64,000 nucleotides of DNA from NCBI RefSeq assembly GCF_905171775.1, contig NC_053491.1, forward strand, positions 134,724,483 to 134,788,482. The letters run 5' to 3'. Positions within the stretch are counted from its first letter, which is position 1, and every line of letters begins with the position of its first letter. The stretch is from Rana temporaria. Lineage: Eukaryota; Chordata; Amphibia; Anura; Ranidae. The notes below the pieces were generated by a model. The model was given only the letters and a program-made list of their open reading frames with translations. It was not told the origin of the DNA and searched no databases. A program made the translations under genes and the position numbers. This document shows, piece after piece, positions 8,480 through 19,794 of the stretch.

Positions 8480-10200
8480 TACTGGGTAACTCTACTTGCA
8501 ACTAGGATGGATTTAGGACAGTGCTCAGAGCTGGAGCTTATTTTGCCACAATGTCTACATATAGCTGGTGGTAATGATGCAAGATATGTCAGCTCCACCC
8601 CCTCCTCCTCCTCCATGCCCTCCTCTGCTGAATTGTCCTATAAACCACAAGTACCCCCTAAGCGTTACAGGTACTTTTCAATGAGTCAGGCTAAAAGATG
8701 CCATGCAGTGCTTCAGCTGGTCTGTCTAGGGCATAGGAGCCACACCAGAGCAGAGATTCTTTCAGCTCAGCAGGGGCCAGCCCATGAGGTGGTTCACATT
8801 ACAGCAGCTTGAGCAAGGAATGGTGGAGCGCGATAATGACAATAACCTTCAACTGGGATTTTGACACATGTACCATGCCTGGCACATGTCCTCAATTTGG
8901 TTGTGCAGCTTTTCTTAAACAGGTACCCAGGGTTGCAAGCTCTTCAAAGGCAGGCCATAAGAGTCTGTAGCCATTTAAGGCGGTCATAAACAGCCAGTAT
9001 TCCTTTGGCTGAAATTCAGTCTGAATTCCACCTGCTCGTAAACCGCTTGATTTGTAAAATGCCCACCAGATGGAACTTGACTTTGGCAATGCTGCAAAAG
9101 CAGAGGGACATCATACCTGTGTGAGTATGACACAAGGACAGGCTCAGGGGAGCTCTGCTTTTTCCCCCCATGCCAATGGCTGCTGATAAAGGATGCATGC
9201 ACTGTACTGTCACCATTTGAGAAGGCAACAAGTATAGTGAGCTGTGGCAATGCAGGCATCAGTGACACAATCCCGCTTGTGTTCCTGTTATAGCATACTC
9301 TCCATGGCATTATAGACAGGGCACTCACCACAGAGCAGCAGGAGGAGCAGGAGGACCTCCTTTCCTGTCAAGGCTCACTTATTGCAGACACCATTCTTGT
9401 GACACCATAGAACACACAATAGGAAAGGGAGAAGAAGGAGAACGATTCTGGCAGTTTTGGAGGCATTGAAGCAGAACAAGACATATGTCAAACCTTAAGA
9501 GATGATTTTCAGTCTCCAGAAATCTTGGGAGCAGTATGTGGCTGGGAGGCAGTTCCAGATACCGTAGTCCTTAGTGACCTTGATTCTGGAATGTATGGTG
9601 CATGGGCTGTCTTTTTTTTCAAAGCCTGTAAAAGGAGCCAGTAATTTGTGACATCAAGGAGAAAGGATCATAAGTGGTTGGCAACCCTCCTTAACCACGG
9701 TTACAAGAGGAAGGTATCAGAACTCATCCTGCCCTCGCAGAGGGAGCACAGGGTGACACCTTAAAGAGGAGTCTATGTAACACCTTTCCAGACTCTGGTA
9801 GGTTTCAGTCTTGTGGAAAAGGTAGTTTTGAGGCTTCTGTTGGTCAAAGGAAGAGCGGTGGAGAAGGGGGCTGCCTAAGCAATGCATTTAAAAAAGTCCT
9901 CAGTGCCCAGGGCTGTAAGCTTCAAGATCTCATCAGCAGCATCTGCATCATATGGTGGAAAATTATCTAGAGGACTAAAAATAGACATGGAGTGTTTTGC
10001 AGTAGACGATCCACTGGGTTACTGGGTCATGTGAATAGACCACTGACCAGAACTTGCCCAGTATGCAATTGAGCTGCTGGGCTGCCTTGCACCCAGCAAG
10101 ATTTCCGAATGGGCATTTAGTGCTTCCGGAGGTTTTGTGACAGATAAAAGAGCGTGTCTGTCCACAAAATGAATCGGTTTAGCAGCAATCAAGCTCCTGA
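8480..10200 (+). pseudogene. Decayed hAT-family transposase
   Basis: Scattered motifs fit a hAT transposase with stops between them. CLAHVLNLVVQLFLNRYPG lies at 8876-8932, followed in the same frame by MPTRWNLTLAMLQK at 9059-9100. DPLGYW occurs at 10008-10025, and SEWAFSASGG at 10104-10133 is the C-terminal dimerisation region. The reading frame has stops (for example near 8987 and 9120) and shifts, so this is a dead copy. Its 5' part near 8480-8800 is Ser/Pro-rich and less certain. hAT transposases cut and paste DNA using a DDE-type RNase H fold. Confidence 0.65.
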
Positions 10201-10289
10201 TGCCAATATCACTGTTTAAGTGTTTTTGAGATCTTGAATTTCTGCAAGACTGTCTAGGCTGCCTAGCTTTGTGGGTGTTAATTTTATCT

Positions 10290-10870
10290 TTAAATATTTT
10301 TTGGTATAGGTTTCATGGGCACAATTAACACACAATGACCAATATTTCTGCACCTGTTTGACTGGGCATACAATTTTAATTTGTTACAGCAAGGCTAATT
10401 CTTGATTTCATCAAGAGTACCTCTATAGGGTTATGATGTGAAGGCACCACCAAAACCCAAAGACCAATTTTTCTGCACCTATTTGACAGGTGCATATAAT
10501 TATATTTTTTTGCAGCAAGGCCAATTATTGCTTTCATTTATTGCTTTATTGCTTTCATCAGGAGAACATCTATAGGGTTACAGTGTGGAGGCTCCACCAA
10601 CAGTAAAGACCCAACACATTTTTCTGCACCTGTGTGACAGCCAGATGCATATAGTTTAAGTGTTTTTTTCAGCAGGGTCCAGTCCTGCACCCTCCAAGAG
10701 TAACTGTGAGGAGTTACGGTGTGCAGGCACCACCAACACCCAATTTTTCCACACCTTTGTGATATAATTTTTAACAGCAGAATCCAATCCTGCTTTGTCA
10801 AGGATAACTGTGAAGGGTTATGGTGTGAAAGAACCACCAACACCCAAGACCCAATTTTCCACACCTGTTA
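10290..10870 (+). repeat. Degenerate tandem repeat, about 125-base unit, five copies
   Basis: Each unit carries GGTTA(T/C)GGTGTG(A/C)AGGC, CACCACCAACACCCAA(GA), CCCAATTTTTC(TG)CACCTG and GCAGCA-GGCC segments. Copies begin near 10313, 10430, 10570, 10705 and 10815. The array lies directly downstream of the hAT transposase relic and is probably part of the same element. Confidence 0.6.
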
Positions 10871-11169
10871 CTTCTATCCAAAGTCTGAGAAAGAGACACC
10901 AGTCTTTATCTAAAAAAAATAATAATCTTGACCTGAGTGTACTATAGTTTAGCTTTTTCACATAAGGCTTGGACACTGTGGTGCAAAACTTATTTTTTTC
11001 TATCCAAAGTCTGCCAAAGAGACACCAGAATCTATCCCCAAGCCGTTTTTTACAGAATAATGAAAGCTTGTAAGGAAAATCAATTATATATTGTTTTCTT
11101 TCTAAATGTAAGTTTTGCTGAAGCAGGTTCTATACACGTATACAGATGTGCCACTTTGCAGGCAAACTA

Positions 11170-11500
11170 AGGAGAACCCCCCCCAGGCACTATAGTTAAA
11201 GGAATGTTTTATTTTTATTCTTTCACTTTGAACATCATTAAAATCAATGCTCCTTCAAAATTAACTTTTTTTAAAAAACTTTTTTTTAAAAACTTTTTTT
11301 TGCATTGTTACATGTCCCCCAGGGCAGTATCCAGGCCCCCGTACACTTTTTAGGCTAATAACTTGTATATAAGCCTTTAAAATAGAGACTTTTTATTTTA
11401 CAAGTTTGGGGGACATAGTCTTTAATGGGATTCGTGGTTCAGGTCCGAACTTTTGCGATGTTTGAGAGTTCTGGTGTTCGGCCCAGCTCTATCAAAGAAC
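11170..11500 (-). mobile_element. Terminal fragment of the GTTCGG-ended family
   Basis: The order of blocks (GCATTGTTACATGTCCCCC, CACTTTTTAGGCTAATAACTTG, then TCCGAAC...GTTCGGCCCAGC) matches the right ends of the repeats at 35.5-35.9 kb and 46.2-46.5 kb. It is also the reverse complement of the fragment at 17.3-17.6 kb. Only one end is present. Confidence 0.55.
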
Positions 11501-11705
11501 ATTGGACAATTTAGATTTCAATGGAATTTAGTGTCAATTTTTCACCAACTTATATTAAAAAGAATAAAAACCTATGTACATTTTACGGATAAAATACATC
11601 CTCTGCCAATACAATTAAATGTTTATTTATTTATTTATTTATGTATTTATTGCATTTATGCATTTATACGTATTAATCAACATATTTTTTATTACTTTTT
11701 TTAAG

Positions 11706-11797
11706 GAATCTCTTTATCAGTTCCTGAAACATTTCCCATTTTCACAACTCTATATACTGTCCTTGCTAAGGATCCAGATGAAGGAGATGATGTCAAA
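11706..11797 (+). CDS. Cadherin-related exon B (residues 61-91)
   Basis: Acceptor TTTTTAAG, donor GTATGT, phase 1 to 0. It completes a Gly codon and encodes ISLSVPETFPIFTTLYTVLA then KDPDEGDDVK. The VPE motif and KDPDEG correspond to the first strand and the DxD-type calcium loop of an EC repeat. 92 bases is short for a cadherin exon, but the frame and phase match both neighbours. Confidence 0.85.
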
Positions 11798-12038
11798 GTA
11801 TGTGTTTTCTCTTAGTATTTAAGAAACAATATAGACAACATGGACATATATACATTTGTACAGGCAGCTGTAACCTTTGCAAATCCATGCATTAAAATAG
11901 AGATTAAAATGTATGTAGTAAAATGTACATTTACAGTACATGGTGCTAGAATCTATTGCATGTAGGCATGCAGTCAGCTTCTGTCTTTTATTCCCCTGCA
12001 TACCCTGATACCATTGCTTACTTACTAAAAAGTACATA

Positions 12039-12517
12039 GGGGTAGATTCACGTAGAATGGCTTATTTTTATGCGGGCGTAGCGTATCTCTGATACGCTAC
12101 GCCGCCGTAACTTAGTGAGTCAGGTTCTGTATTCCGTAAAAATTTCAAAATTCAATGTGGGAACGACGTCCATACTTAACATAGGATACACCTCATATAG
12201 CAGGGATAACTTTACGCCGGAAAAAGCCTAACGTAAACGAAGTAAAAAAATGCGCCGGGCGGACGTACGTTTCTGAATTGGCGTATCTACCTAGATTGCA
12301 TATTCCTTGCATAAATCGACGGACGCACCACCTAGCGGCCAGCGTAAATATGCAGCCTAAGATACGACGGCGTAAGAGACTTACGCCGGTCGGATCTTAG
12401 TCAAATCTATGCGTAACTGATTCTAAGAATCAGGCATATAGATACGACGCCGCACACTCAGAGATACGACGGCGTATCTGGAGATACGCCGTCGTATCTC
12501 CTGCCTGAATCTGGCCC
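12039..12517. mobile_element. CpG-rich GGGCCAGATTCA-ended element, copy 2
   Basis: It starts GGGGTAGATTCACG and ends CTGAATCTGGCCC. The interior has the family's repeated GATACGACGGCGTA blocks. It is shorter than copy 1 (479 bases) and lacks part of the left half. Confidence 0.75.
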
Positions 12518-12628
12518 ATAGTGTTTAAGTTAACCATTAATATACATAGCCTCTTCGTATAATGAAAAATACTGCACATTACAATGTACATTCAATTCAT
12601 TTGGATAACTTTTGGGTATTTATATTAA

Positions 12629-13109
12629 AGTGGAGTTCCACTCTGAATTTTTTTTTTTTACCAAAAATCATAAAAAAAATAGAATAAAAAATGAAAACAT
12701 TTATTTTTTTATACTAACCGGAAATAGCGGTTGCAATGTGGAAGTCCGTAATCTGCCTCTTCATCGTCCACATTGGGTCTTCTTCCTCCGTCCTAGTCAC
12801 GGTGTCTTCTGGTGAATGGGGTGCGCTGCTTTCTGAGAACTGTGTGTATCCCAGAGAGTAGCCGGCCCATTCACAAGGAGCCGTGCGGCTCGCGCATGCG
12901 CAGTAGGAAACGGGCAGTGAATCCTGTCTGCCTGTTTCCCTTACTGAGGATGGTGGCAACGGGAGCTGCTAGGATCAAGGGATCGGCCTCGGGGGGGCTG
13001 ACATCGCGGGCAAGTAGGACAGGTAAGTGTCCTTATTGAAAGTAAGCAGCTACAGTGTTTGTAGCTGCTGACTTTAAAAAAAAAAAAAAATTGCGGGTGG
13101 AACCCCCCT
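12629..13109. mobile_element. TTAA-flanked GGAGTTCCAC element, copy 1
   Basis: TTAA at 12625 is followed by AGTGGAGTTCCACTC. The right end reads GGGTGGAACCCCCCT, then TTAA at 13110. GTAGCTGCTGACTTTAAA near the right end recurs in the copies at 30.0 and 52.1 kb. TTAA duplications are typical of piggyBac and Kolobok transposons. No transposase is present, so this is non-autonomous. Confidence 0.65.
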
Positions 13110-13166
13110 TTAATATTTACCGACACATAGCATAGAGGATTTTTTTTAATTTTATTAAAATATTTA

Positions 13167-13511
13167 GGCTCCTTTCACACTGAGGCAGTTTTTAGGCTTT
13201 TTAGAGCTAAAAATAGCGCCTGTAAAGCACCTGAACACTGCCCCCATGCCTGCCCAGTGTGAAAGCCGAGTTCTTCACACTGGAGCAGTGCTCTTGCAGG
13301 ACGGGAAAAAAATCCTGCAAGCATCTTTGGGGTGGCCCTGCCCATTGGAAGCGCTTCCTAAGCACCGCAACAAGGGCGCTTCTTTGGTCGCTAACGGGGG
13401 TTAAAATTGCCCTGCTAGCGGCCAAAAGTGCTGCTTAAACAGCGGTAAAGTGCTGCTTAACTAGCGGCACTTTACCGCTAAGGGACTTGCCGCCCCAGTG
13501 TGAAAGCAGCC
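13167..13511. mobile_element. MITE with CCTTTCACACTG ends
   Basis: It starts GGCTCCTTTCACACTG and ends CAGTGTGAAAGCAGCC, an inverted repeat of about 16 bases with a few mismatches. Inverted copies of GCACTTTACCGCT-like sequence lie inside. It directly abuts the next MITE. A similar element occurs at 25334. Confidence 0.65.
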
Positions 13512-13515
13512 TTAA

Positions 13516-13851
13516 GCCTTGTACACACAATCGGATATCTGATGGAATCTAATCCGATGGATTTTTTTGGCGGATATCCGAAGAAGCTGACTTTCATCAG
13601 CCTTACCTACACACCATCAGTCAAAAATCTGACCGTGCCAAAACGCAGTGACGTAAAACACTACGACGTGCTGAGAAAAATGAAGTTCAATGTTTCCGAG
13701 GATGCGTCGACTTGATTCTGAGCATGCGTGGATTTTTGACCGATGGACTCCACACAGACGATTTGTTTTTTTCTATCGTTTTTTTATCCATAGGAAAAAT
13801 GTAAATCATGTTCTATTTTTTTCACCGACAAACCGATCGTGTGTACAGGGC
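13516..13851. mobile_element. MITE with GTACACACRATCGG ends
   Basis: It begins GCCTTGTACACACAATCGG and ends CCGATCGTGTGTACAGGGC, with TTAAG-like flanks on both sides. It belongs to the same terminal family as the 491-base MITEs. There is no coding potential. Confidence 0.7.
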
Positions 13852-14036
13852 TTAAGAGTTACCTTTCTTGCTTTAGAATTTGTTCATGCGTTTGTGCTTA
13901 CACTGCTGGGGTATATTGTGTTTTTATATGTTGGGAAGCATGAATTATTAACACGTTTGACAATATTTGCATTATGCTTTATTTCTGTAAATTAATGTTC
14001 CAAGTGCTACCAAATGTTTTTTTTTTCTCTCTTTAG

Positions 14037-14147
14037 TTTAAAATCTCACACTCATCCCTTGAAGCAGATACATTTTTTACCCTAAATGAAGATTCTGGCA
14101 TTATTTCTACCACTGGTAAACCTTTGGACTATGAATCAGACCCAAAG
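14037..14147 (+). CDS. Cadherin-related exon C (residues 92-128)
   Basis: Acceptor CTCTTTAG, donor GTATAA, phase 0 to 0, exactly 37 codons. It encodes an FTLNEDSGIISTTGKPLDYE segment, the strand and the DSG/LDYE signature found in the middle of EC repeats. It follows exon B directly in frame. Confidence 0.87.
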
Positions 14148-14491
14148 GTATAAAATATACAAAATGTTGTGTTTTGTAAATTATTGTGCTTTTTTAAAAC
14201 ACAGTTTAGACCAATAGTTCAATTTGCATGGAAAATGCATCTTTAAATTTAACAATTTTAAGAAGTTAGTAAGCTAAGTATTATTTCTTCACATGCACAC
14301 CAACAATGAATACTTCTGGGTACAAAATCATTTTTCCTGCTTATCAAGGAATAATTGTATATCTGTTTTGATGGACAATCACATTCCTATTTTAACCTAG
14401 CATATTTCCTCCAAGAAAAATGTCCAAAAAGGTATTTACTTTCAACATGCTAAAACAATCCCCAAAACATAATATTAGTATATTCTTCTAA

Positions 14492-14982
14492 GGCCCCGTA
14501 CACACGAGAGGATTTATCCGCAGATACGGTCCAGCGGACCGTTTCCACGGATAAATCCTCTCAAAGATTTCCGCAGATTTCGATGCGATGGAGTGTACAC
14601 ACCATCGCATTGAAATCCGCGCGGAAATCCTCTGCCGATGACTTGTCGCGCCGTCGCCGCGATTATGACGCGGCGACGGGCGCGACGCTGTCATATAAGG
14701 AATTCCACGCATGCGTCAAATCATTACGACGCGTGCGGGGAATCCCTTTGGACGAATGGATCCGGTAAGTCTGTACAGACGAGCGGATCCATCCGTTGGA
14801 ATGGATTCCAGCAGATGGATTTGTTGTGCAACACAGCAAATATCCGATCTGCTGGAATCCATCCCAGAGGAGATTTCTCCGCGGAAACAGATCCGCTGGC
14901 GTGTACACACCATAGGATCTATCCGCAGAAACCCATTTGCTGGGATTTATCTGCGGATGGATTCTATCGTGTGTACGGGGCC
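14492..14982. mobile_element. 491-base MITE, copy 1 (TAA duplication)
   Basis: It runs from GGCCCCGTACACACGAGAGG to TATCGTGTGTACGGGGCC and is flanked by TAA at 14489-14491 and 14983-14985. Three-base TWA duplications are the mark of PIF/Harbinger transposons. A second copy of exactly the same length lies inverted at 50234-50724, with only a few base differences. Two open frames inside are mirrored in the other copy and are not genes. Confidence 0.85.
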
Positions 14983-14985
14983 TAA

Positions 14986-16308
14986 GAATGAAACACGCTC
15001 TATGAATGAATTGGTTGGACCTTTAAATCATCCGCCTGTCCTCTGTGGACAAGTGGGCCAGTGTAGAGAAAAAGTAATCGATCCAGGTAAAAGTCCATGA
15101 CCCATACCTGGTGAATTAAGAAGGATGTAAGATTTTCTTTGAAGTTTGGATTGTATGCTAACACTGCAAAAAAAAAAAATCATCCCAAAGGTGTTCAATC
15201 GGGTTGAGGTCAGGACACTGTGCAGGCCAGTAAAGTTCCTCCACCCCAAACTCGCTCATCCATGTCTTTATGGACCTTGCTTTGTGTGTAGTCATTTTGG
15301 AGTAGGAATGGGCCATCCCCAAACTGTTCTCACAAAGTTGGGAGCCTGGAATTGTCCAAAATGTCTTAGTATGCTGATTCCTTAAGAGTTCCCTTCACTG
15401 GAACTAGGGGACAAGCTCAACCCCTGAAAAACAACCCCACACCAAAATCCCCCTCCACCAAATGATTTGGACCAGTGCACACAGCAGGGTCTATAAAGAC
15501 ACATATGAGCGAGTTTAGGGTGGAGGAACTTGACTAGCCTGAACAGCTTCCTGAATTCAACCCAATAGAACACCTTTGTGATGAAGTAGAGTGGAAACTG
15601 CAAGCTAGGCCATCTTGTAAAACATCAGTGCCTGACTTCTCAAATGTGGTTCTGGAAGAATGGTCAAACATTCCCATAGTGCCTAAACCTTGTGGACAGC
15701 CCTCCCAGAAGAGTTGAAGCTGTTATAGCTACAAAGGGTGGGCCAACTCAATATTGAACCCTACGGACTGAAGCCTCGTACACACGAAAGCTGCTGGGAG
15801 AGCTTTTTGCCGAGAAAACTGTGCGTGTGTATGGTTTCTCATCGGGAAAACTGACGGGAATCTCAACAAGAAAAATAGAGAACCTGCTCTCTATTTTTAT
15901 CCTCGGGACTCTCTGCAGAGTTTTCCTGCCAAGAAAACTGAGTGTGTATACTTACCTGCCTCCATGGAAACCCACGCATGCTTGATGAGACTTTGGCGCA
16001 TGCGGGGTAGCTTCCAAGGCATAGTGTAGGGTGTAGCAAGATGGCGGCGACGGCATCAAATGTGATGAGCGTATGCTCGTCATAGTCGATGACATCACCG
16101 CGTTCTTGCCATTCAAAAGAACGGCAGTTCTTTTGAATCGTGTGTGTGTACACTCGGCGAGCAAGAAAGTTTGCCAGGAATCTCGCCAGGAAAACCAATG
16201 TTTTTTTCCTGACGAAATTCCCGGCCGTGTGTACGAGGCTTAAGACTGGGATGCCATTAAAGTTCATGTTTGTGTAAAGGCAATTGTCCCAATACTTTTG
16301 GTAATATA
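14986..16308 (+). mobile_element. Tc1-like DNA element relic split by a MITE
   Basis: The segments around 15,150-15,770 and 16,240-16,308 include phrases typical of Tc1/mariner non-autonomous repeats (GGTGTTCAATCGGGTTGAGG, CAATACTTTTGGTAATATAG). The nested MITE at 15773-16239 separates the last part. No intact transposase frame remains. Confidence 0.5.
15773..16239. mobile_element. MITE with CCTCGTACACACG ends
   Basis: It begins GCCTCGTACACACGAAAG and ends CCGTGTGTACGAGGC. Internal AAAACTGXGTGTGT blocks are also in inverted order. It sits inside the Tc1-like relic, so it is the younger insertion. Confidence 0.7.
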
Positions 16309-16959
16309 GGGCCAGATTCACAAAAGGGATACGACGGCGTATCTGCTGATACGCCGTCGTATCCCTGTTTCTATCTATGCGACTGATTCATAGAATCAGT
16401 TATGCATAGATATCCCTAAGATCCGACAGGTGTAATAGTTTTACACTGTCGGATCTTAGGATGCAGTACCGCGGCCGTCGCTGGGGGGAGTTTGCGTCGT
16501 AAACCAGCGTCGGGTATGCAAATTAGCAGTTACGGCGATCCACAAAACTTTTTCCCGTCGTTACGTCGCCGCAAGTGTTAGTTTGCCGTCGCAAAGATAG
16601 GGCACCTTTTACAAAGTGTAAACTTACTACACCATGTAAAAGTATACCCGTCTTTCCCCCGTCGCTTTTGAATTTTTTTAAAAAAAAATCTTTTTCCCGG
16701 CGCGTCGTAATTTCGCGCAAAGCACGTCGGGAAATTTGCGACGGGAACATGCGCAGTACGTCCGGCGCGGGAGCGCGCCTAATTTAAATGGGACTCGCCC
16801 CATTCGATTGGGCCCACCTTGCGCCGGACGTTTTTACGATACACCGCCGCAAATTTCCAGGTAAGTGCTTTGTGGATCGGGCACTAACTTGGAAAAATTG
16901 CGGCGGTGTAACGTAAACCAGTTACGTTACGTTGCGCCCGGCCTACGTGAATCTGGCCC
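16309..16959. mobile_element. CpG-rich GGGCCAGATTCA-ended element, copy 3
   Basis: It starts GGGCCAGATTCACAAAAG and ends ACGTGAATCTGGCCC. Relative to copy 1 the interior runs in the opposite direction (the GATACGACGGCGTATC block is at the left). It abuts the end of the Tc1-like relic. Confidence 0.8.
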
Positions 16960-17059
16960 ATAGTGTATTGGGAGATTTTAGATATATTTAAACTTGTGTG
17001 TGTTGGAAAAGCCTGTACATTACAGTAGGATGACTTTTCTTCTGTTTGTGTGCTCTTAG

Positions 17060-17169
17060 AAATTTATGATCTCAATCAAGGTTGAAAATGTAAAGGAAAA
17101 TCCAATGTTCTGCCGAGGTTTAATCACACTCAGCCTGCAAAATGAAAATGATGAAGAGCCTATTTTTCA
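17060..17169 (+). CDS. Cadherin-related exon D (residues 129-165)
   Basis: Acceptor GTGCTCTTAG, donor GTAAGC, phase 0 to 2. It encodes KFMISIKVENVKENPMFCRG then LITLSLQNENDEEPIF, ending the second visible EC repeat. The NENDEEP sequence replaces the canonical DxNDN linker, so calcium binding at this junction is likely weakened. The split Gln codon is completed by the exon 14 kb downstream. Confidence 0.85.
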
Positions 17170-17324
17170 GTAAGCACATATCTACACACATTTTACTTAC
17201 AATTTTATCCATAAACAACAACATTAGTTAAGATTTTGCTCATTAATCGTTACGAAACTGTATATAAAAGTTTAAGTTATTTACAGTCTGGTGGGCCTAA
17301 CATGAAAAGAGTCATACACGTAAT

Positions 17325-17600
17325 TAGGGATGAGCCGAACACCCCAGCGTTCGGTTCGCACCAGAATGTTCGAACAGACCGAACGTTTGCGCGAACATTT
17401 AGAACCCCATTGAAGTCTATGGGACTCGAACGTTCGAATTCAAAAGTGCTCATTTTAAAGCCCAATATGCAAGTTATTGATGGAAAACGTCTTTAAGAAC
17501 CCAGGTCTTGCCCCATGGAACATGTATCAATGGAAAAAAAACTTTTAAAAACTGTAGTTTTTTCTTGAGCAGCGATTTTAATGATGCTTAAATAAAAAAA
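17325..17600 (+). mobile_element. Terminal fragment of the GTTCGG-ended family
   Basis: GGGATGAGCCGAACACCCC opens the fragment. Then come GTTCGGTTCGCACCAG, CCCATTGAAGTCTATGGGAC and AATATGCAAGTTATTG, all found in reverse order near 35.7-35.9 kb. Only the left end is present here. Confidence 0.6.
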
Positions 17601-17822
17601 AAAAAGAAAAATTCCTTTAAATATGGTACCTGCTGGGTGTCTATAGTAGTGGCACGTGTTTAGAAATGTCCCTGCATAACATGAGATTACTCTCAGAAAA
17701 AAGTAATTTAATACTACTTGCGGCTTTAATGTAATGTTTGGTCCCTGCAATATGGATAAAAATCATTGAAAAAAATAGCATGAGTTTCCATGCCACCACT
17801 CCCCCCAGGTCATTACAAGACC

Positions 17823-18103
17823 CAGTGCTGATCCCTGGGGCCCTAAGCAAAATGACATGGCACATTAAAAATGAGAATCGGGGGGCGCTGACGACAGTGA
17901 CATGTCACATTAAAGAAAGTTGAGAAGCGGGGGGAGGGGGTGTTCTGCTGTTGTAAATGACTCAGCCAGCGAGTTTAGAAGCGGGGTGAGGGTGCGAAAA
18001 TGACTTCTCACCAGGTGGGGCCTCTAGTAATTTGGGGGCCCTTTGCAGCTTTGCAGGGCCCTAAGCGGCTTGCATAGTGAGTCTATAGCGAGGATCGGCC
18101 CTG
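17823..18103. mobile_element. 281-base hAT MITE with perfect 8-bp duplication
   Basis: ACAAGACC occurs exactly on both sides (17815-17822 and 18104-18111). The ends are CAGTGCTGATCC and GGATCGGCCCTG. An 8-bp duplication and CAG-type ends are the hallmark of hAT transposons. Removing the insert joins CATTACAAGACC to CTTTGGCCC, presumably the older host repeat. Confidence 0.8.
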
Positions 18104-18267
18104 ACAAGACCCTTTGGCCCTATATACTTTGAACAGCAGTATACAGGTGGTGCAAACAAGATAAGGACTGTAGGTTTGTTAAGTAGAATCTGAACCATGT
18201 CATACTTTGCTCCTGCATATTGCACAATTTCATAAGAGACCCTCAACAAACTACATGACACTTGTGC

Positions 18268-18305
18268 CTGATGAGGCCACTGTTCCAGTGGTGGTGGCCC
18301 GTGAG
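18268..18305 (+). ncRNA. Degenerate hammerhead-like motif
   Basis: CTGATGA (18268-18274) is followed by GGCCAC and, after a loop, GTGGCC, which can pair as stem II. The expected GAAA is replaced by GTGA. It looks like a dead relative of the motif at 7852 and probably marks another retroelement end. Confidence 0.3.
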
Positions 18306-18689
18306 ACTGTCCATACAGGCTTGGCCCCCCAAAGTGCACGTGCTGTGTGGCAACAATATGTCGATTATTTTAGGGTTGGGGGGCATTACAATGCCAGATC
18401 TTGGCTGAATAACATTTTTTTTTGGGAAAGAAAAATTCTAGAAAAAAGGGGGTTGCCATCCGGGGGCCCCCTTTGAACAAATTCTGTGAATAACTCCTGT
18501 TCTCTGAAGGCCTCCATTATTTCTGCAAGTCAAAATTAAGCAAAAAAGCTAATGTCAGTCAAGCCTTAGCTTTCTCCCCATATCTAACCCACAAACTCAC
18601 AAATAAACAGCACATGTGCAGTAACAGCAACTGCGTTTATGTGCAATTAAACAGCACACGTGCAGTAACAGCAACTACTAGACATGTGC

Positions 18690-19500
18690 AATTCGTTTTG
18701 TTTCTAATTCGTTAATTACGAATTTTCGTATTTACGAATTTTTTATTTACGAATTTTTGTATTTCCGAAAATTTGAATTTACGAATTTTCGTATTTCCTA
18801 AAATTCGAATTTACGAATGTTTCCAATTTTCCATTTTCGAATTTTTCAAGTTTCGAATTTTCGAATTTTTCAATTTTCGAATTTTTCAAATTTATAATTT
18901 TTCAAATTTATAATTTTTCAAATTTATAATTTTTCAAATTTATAATTTTTCAAATTTAGAATTTTTCAAATTTCCGAATTTCGAAAATTTAAAAAATCGA
19001 AGATTGAAAATTGAAAAATGTTTCAAATTTCGAATTTTTCAATTTCCGAATTTCGAATTTTCGAATTTTCGAATTTACGAATTTACGAATTTCGAAAATT
19101 CGAAATGGAAAAATTTGAAAATTGAAAGATTCGAAATTCGAAAATTGAAAAATTCGAAATTTCGAAAATTTAAAAATTTGAAAATCGAAATTCCGAAAAT
19201 TATAAAATTCGAAAATCGAAATTTCGAAAATTGAAAAATTCGAAAATCTAAATTTTAGAATTTTTCAAATTTCGAATTTTTCAATTTTCGAATTTTTCAC
19301 TTTTCCAATTTCGAATTTTTCAGATTTCGAATTTTTCAAATTTGGAATTTTTCAATTTTCGAATTTTTCAATTTTCGAATTTTCGTATTTCCGAATTTCA
19401 AAAATTGAAAAATTCGAAATTAAAAAATTAAAAAAATCGAAAATTGAAAAAAATGTTTCAAATTTCGAATTTTTCAATTTCCGAATTTTCTGAACACAAA
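18690..19500. repeat. AT-rich TTCGAA foldback satellite
   Basis: About 800 bases are built almost only from AATTTTTCAAATTTCGAATT-type words. The strand sense of the word flips at least five times (plus-type before 18985, minus-type 19090-19255, plus-type 19255-19400, minus-type 19400-19455, and so on), so neighbouring blocks can fold into hairpins. It is flanked by TAGACATGTGCA at the left and GCTCATCCCTAC at the right, which look like transposon ends. Confidence 0.75.
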
Positions 19501-19794
19501 GCTCATCCCTACTCGTAGTATGATGATCGAAAAGACATGTTGAGGCATAATGAATGGCAACTACAGAACAGCATTGAATTGGGAATTATAGGTATTATCT
19601 AGTCAGTGTAAGAAACGGCTTCACCTCACGTGGGCTCCAAATAAAGTTTATTGGGACATCCAAATATCCAAAGTAACACCAACAGACACGAGTAGTGGTC
19701 AAGGTAGACACAACAGAGATGCATTTACAAAGATATTCCTAACTGATTGTGTTATATATAGATCCATCCCCTGCACAGGTGCTGGGGGAACACC

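Noticed and set aside
14638..14985. Open frames within the 491-base MITE (also mirrored at 50,231-50,578)
   Set aside because: They occur in both copies on opposite strands as part of an inverted-repeat element, and begin and end at arbitrary places.
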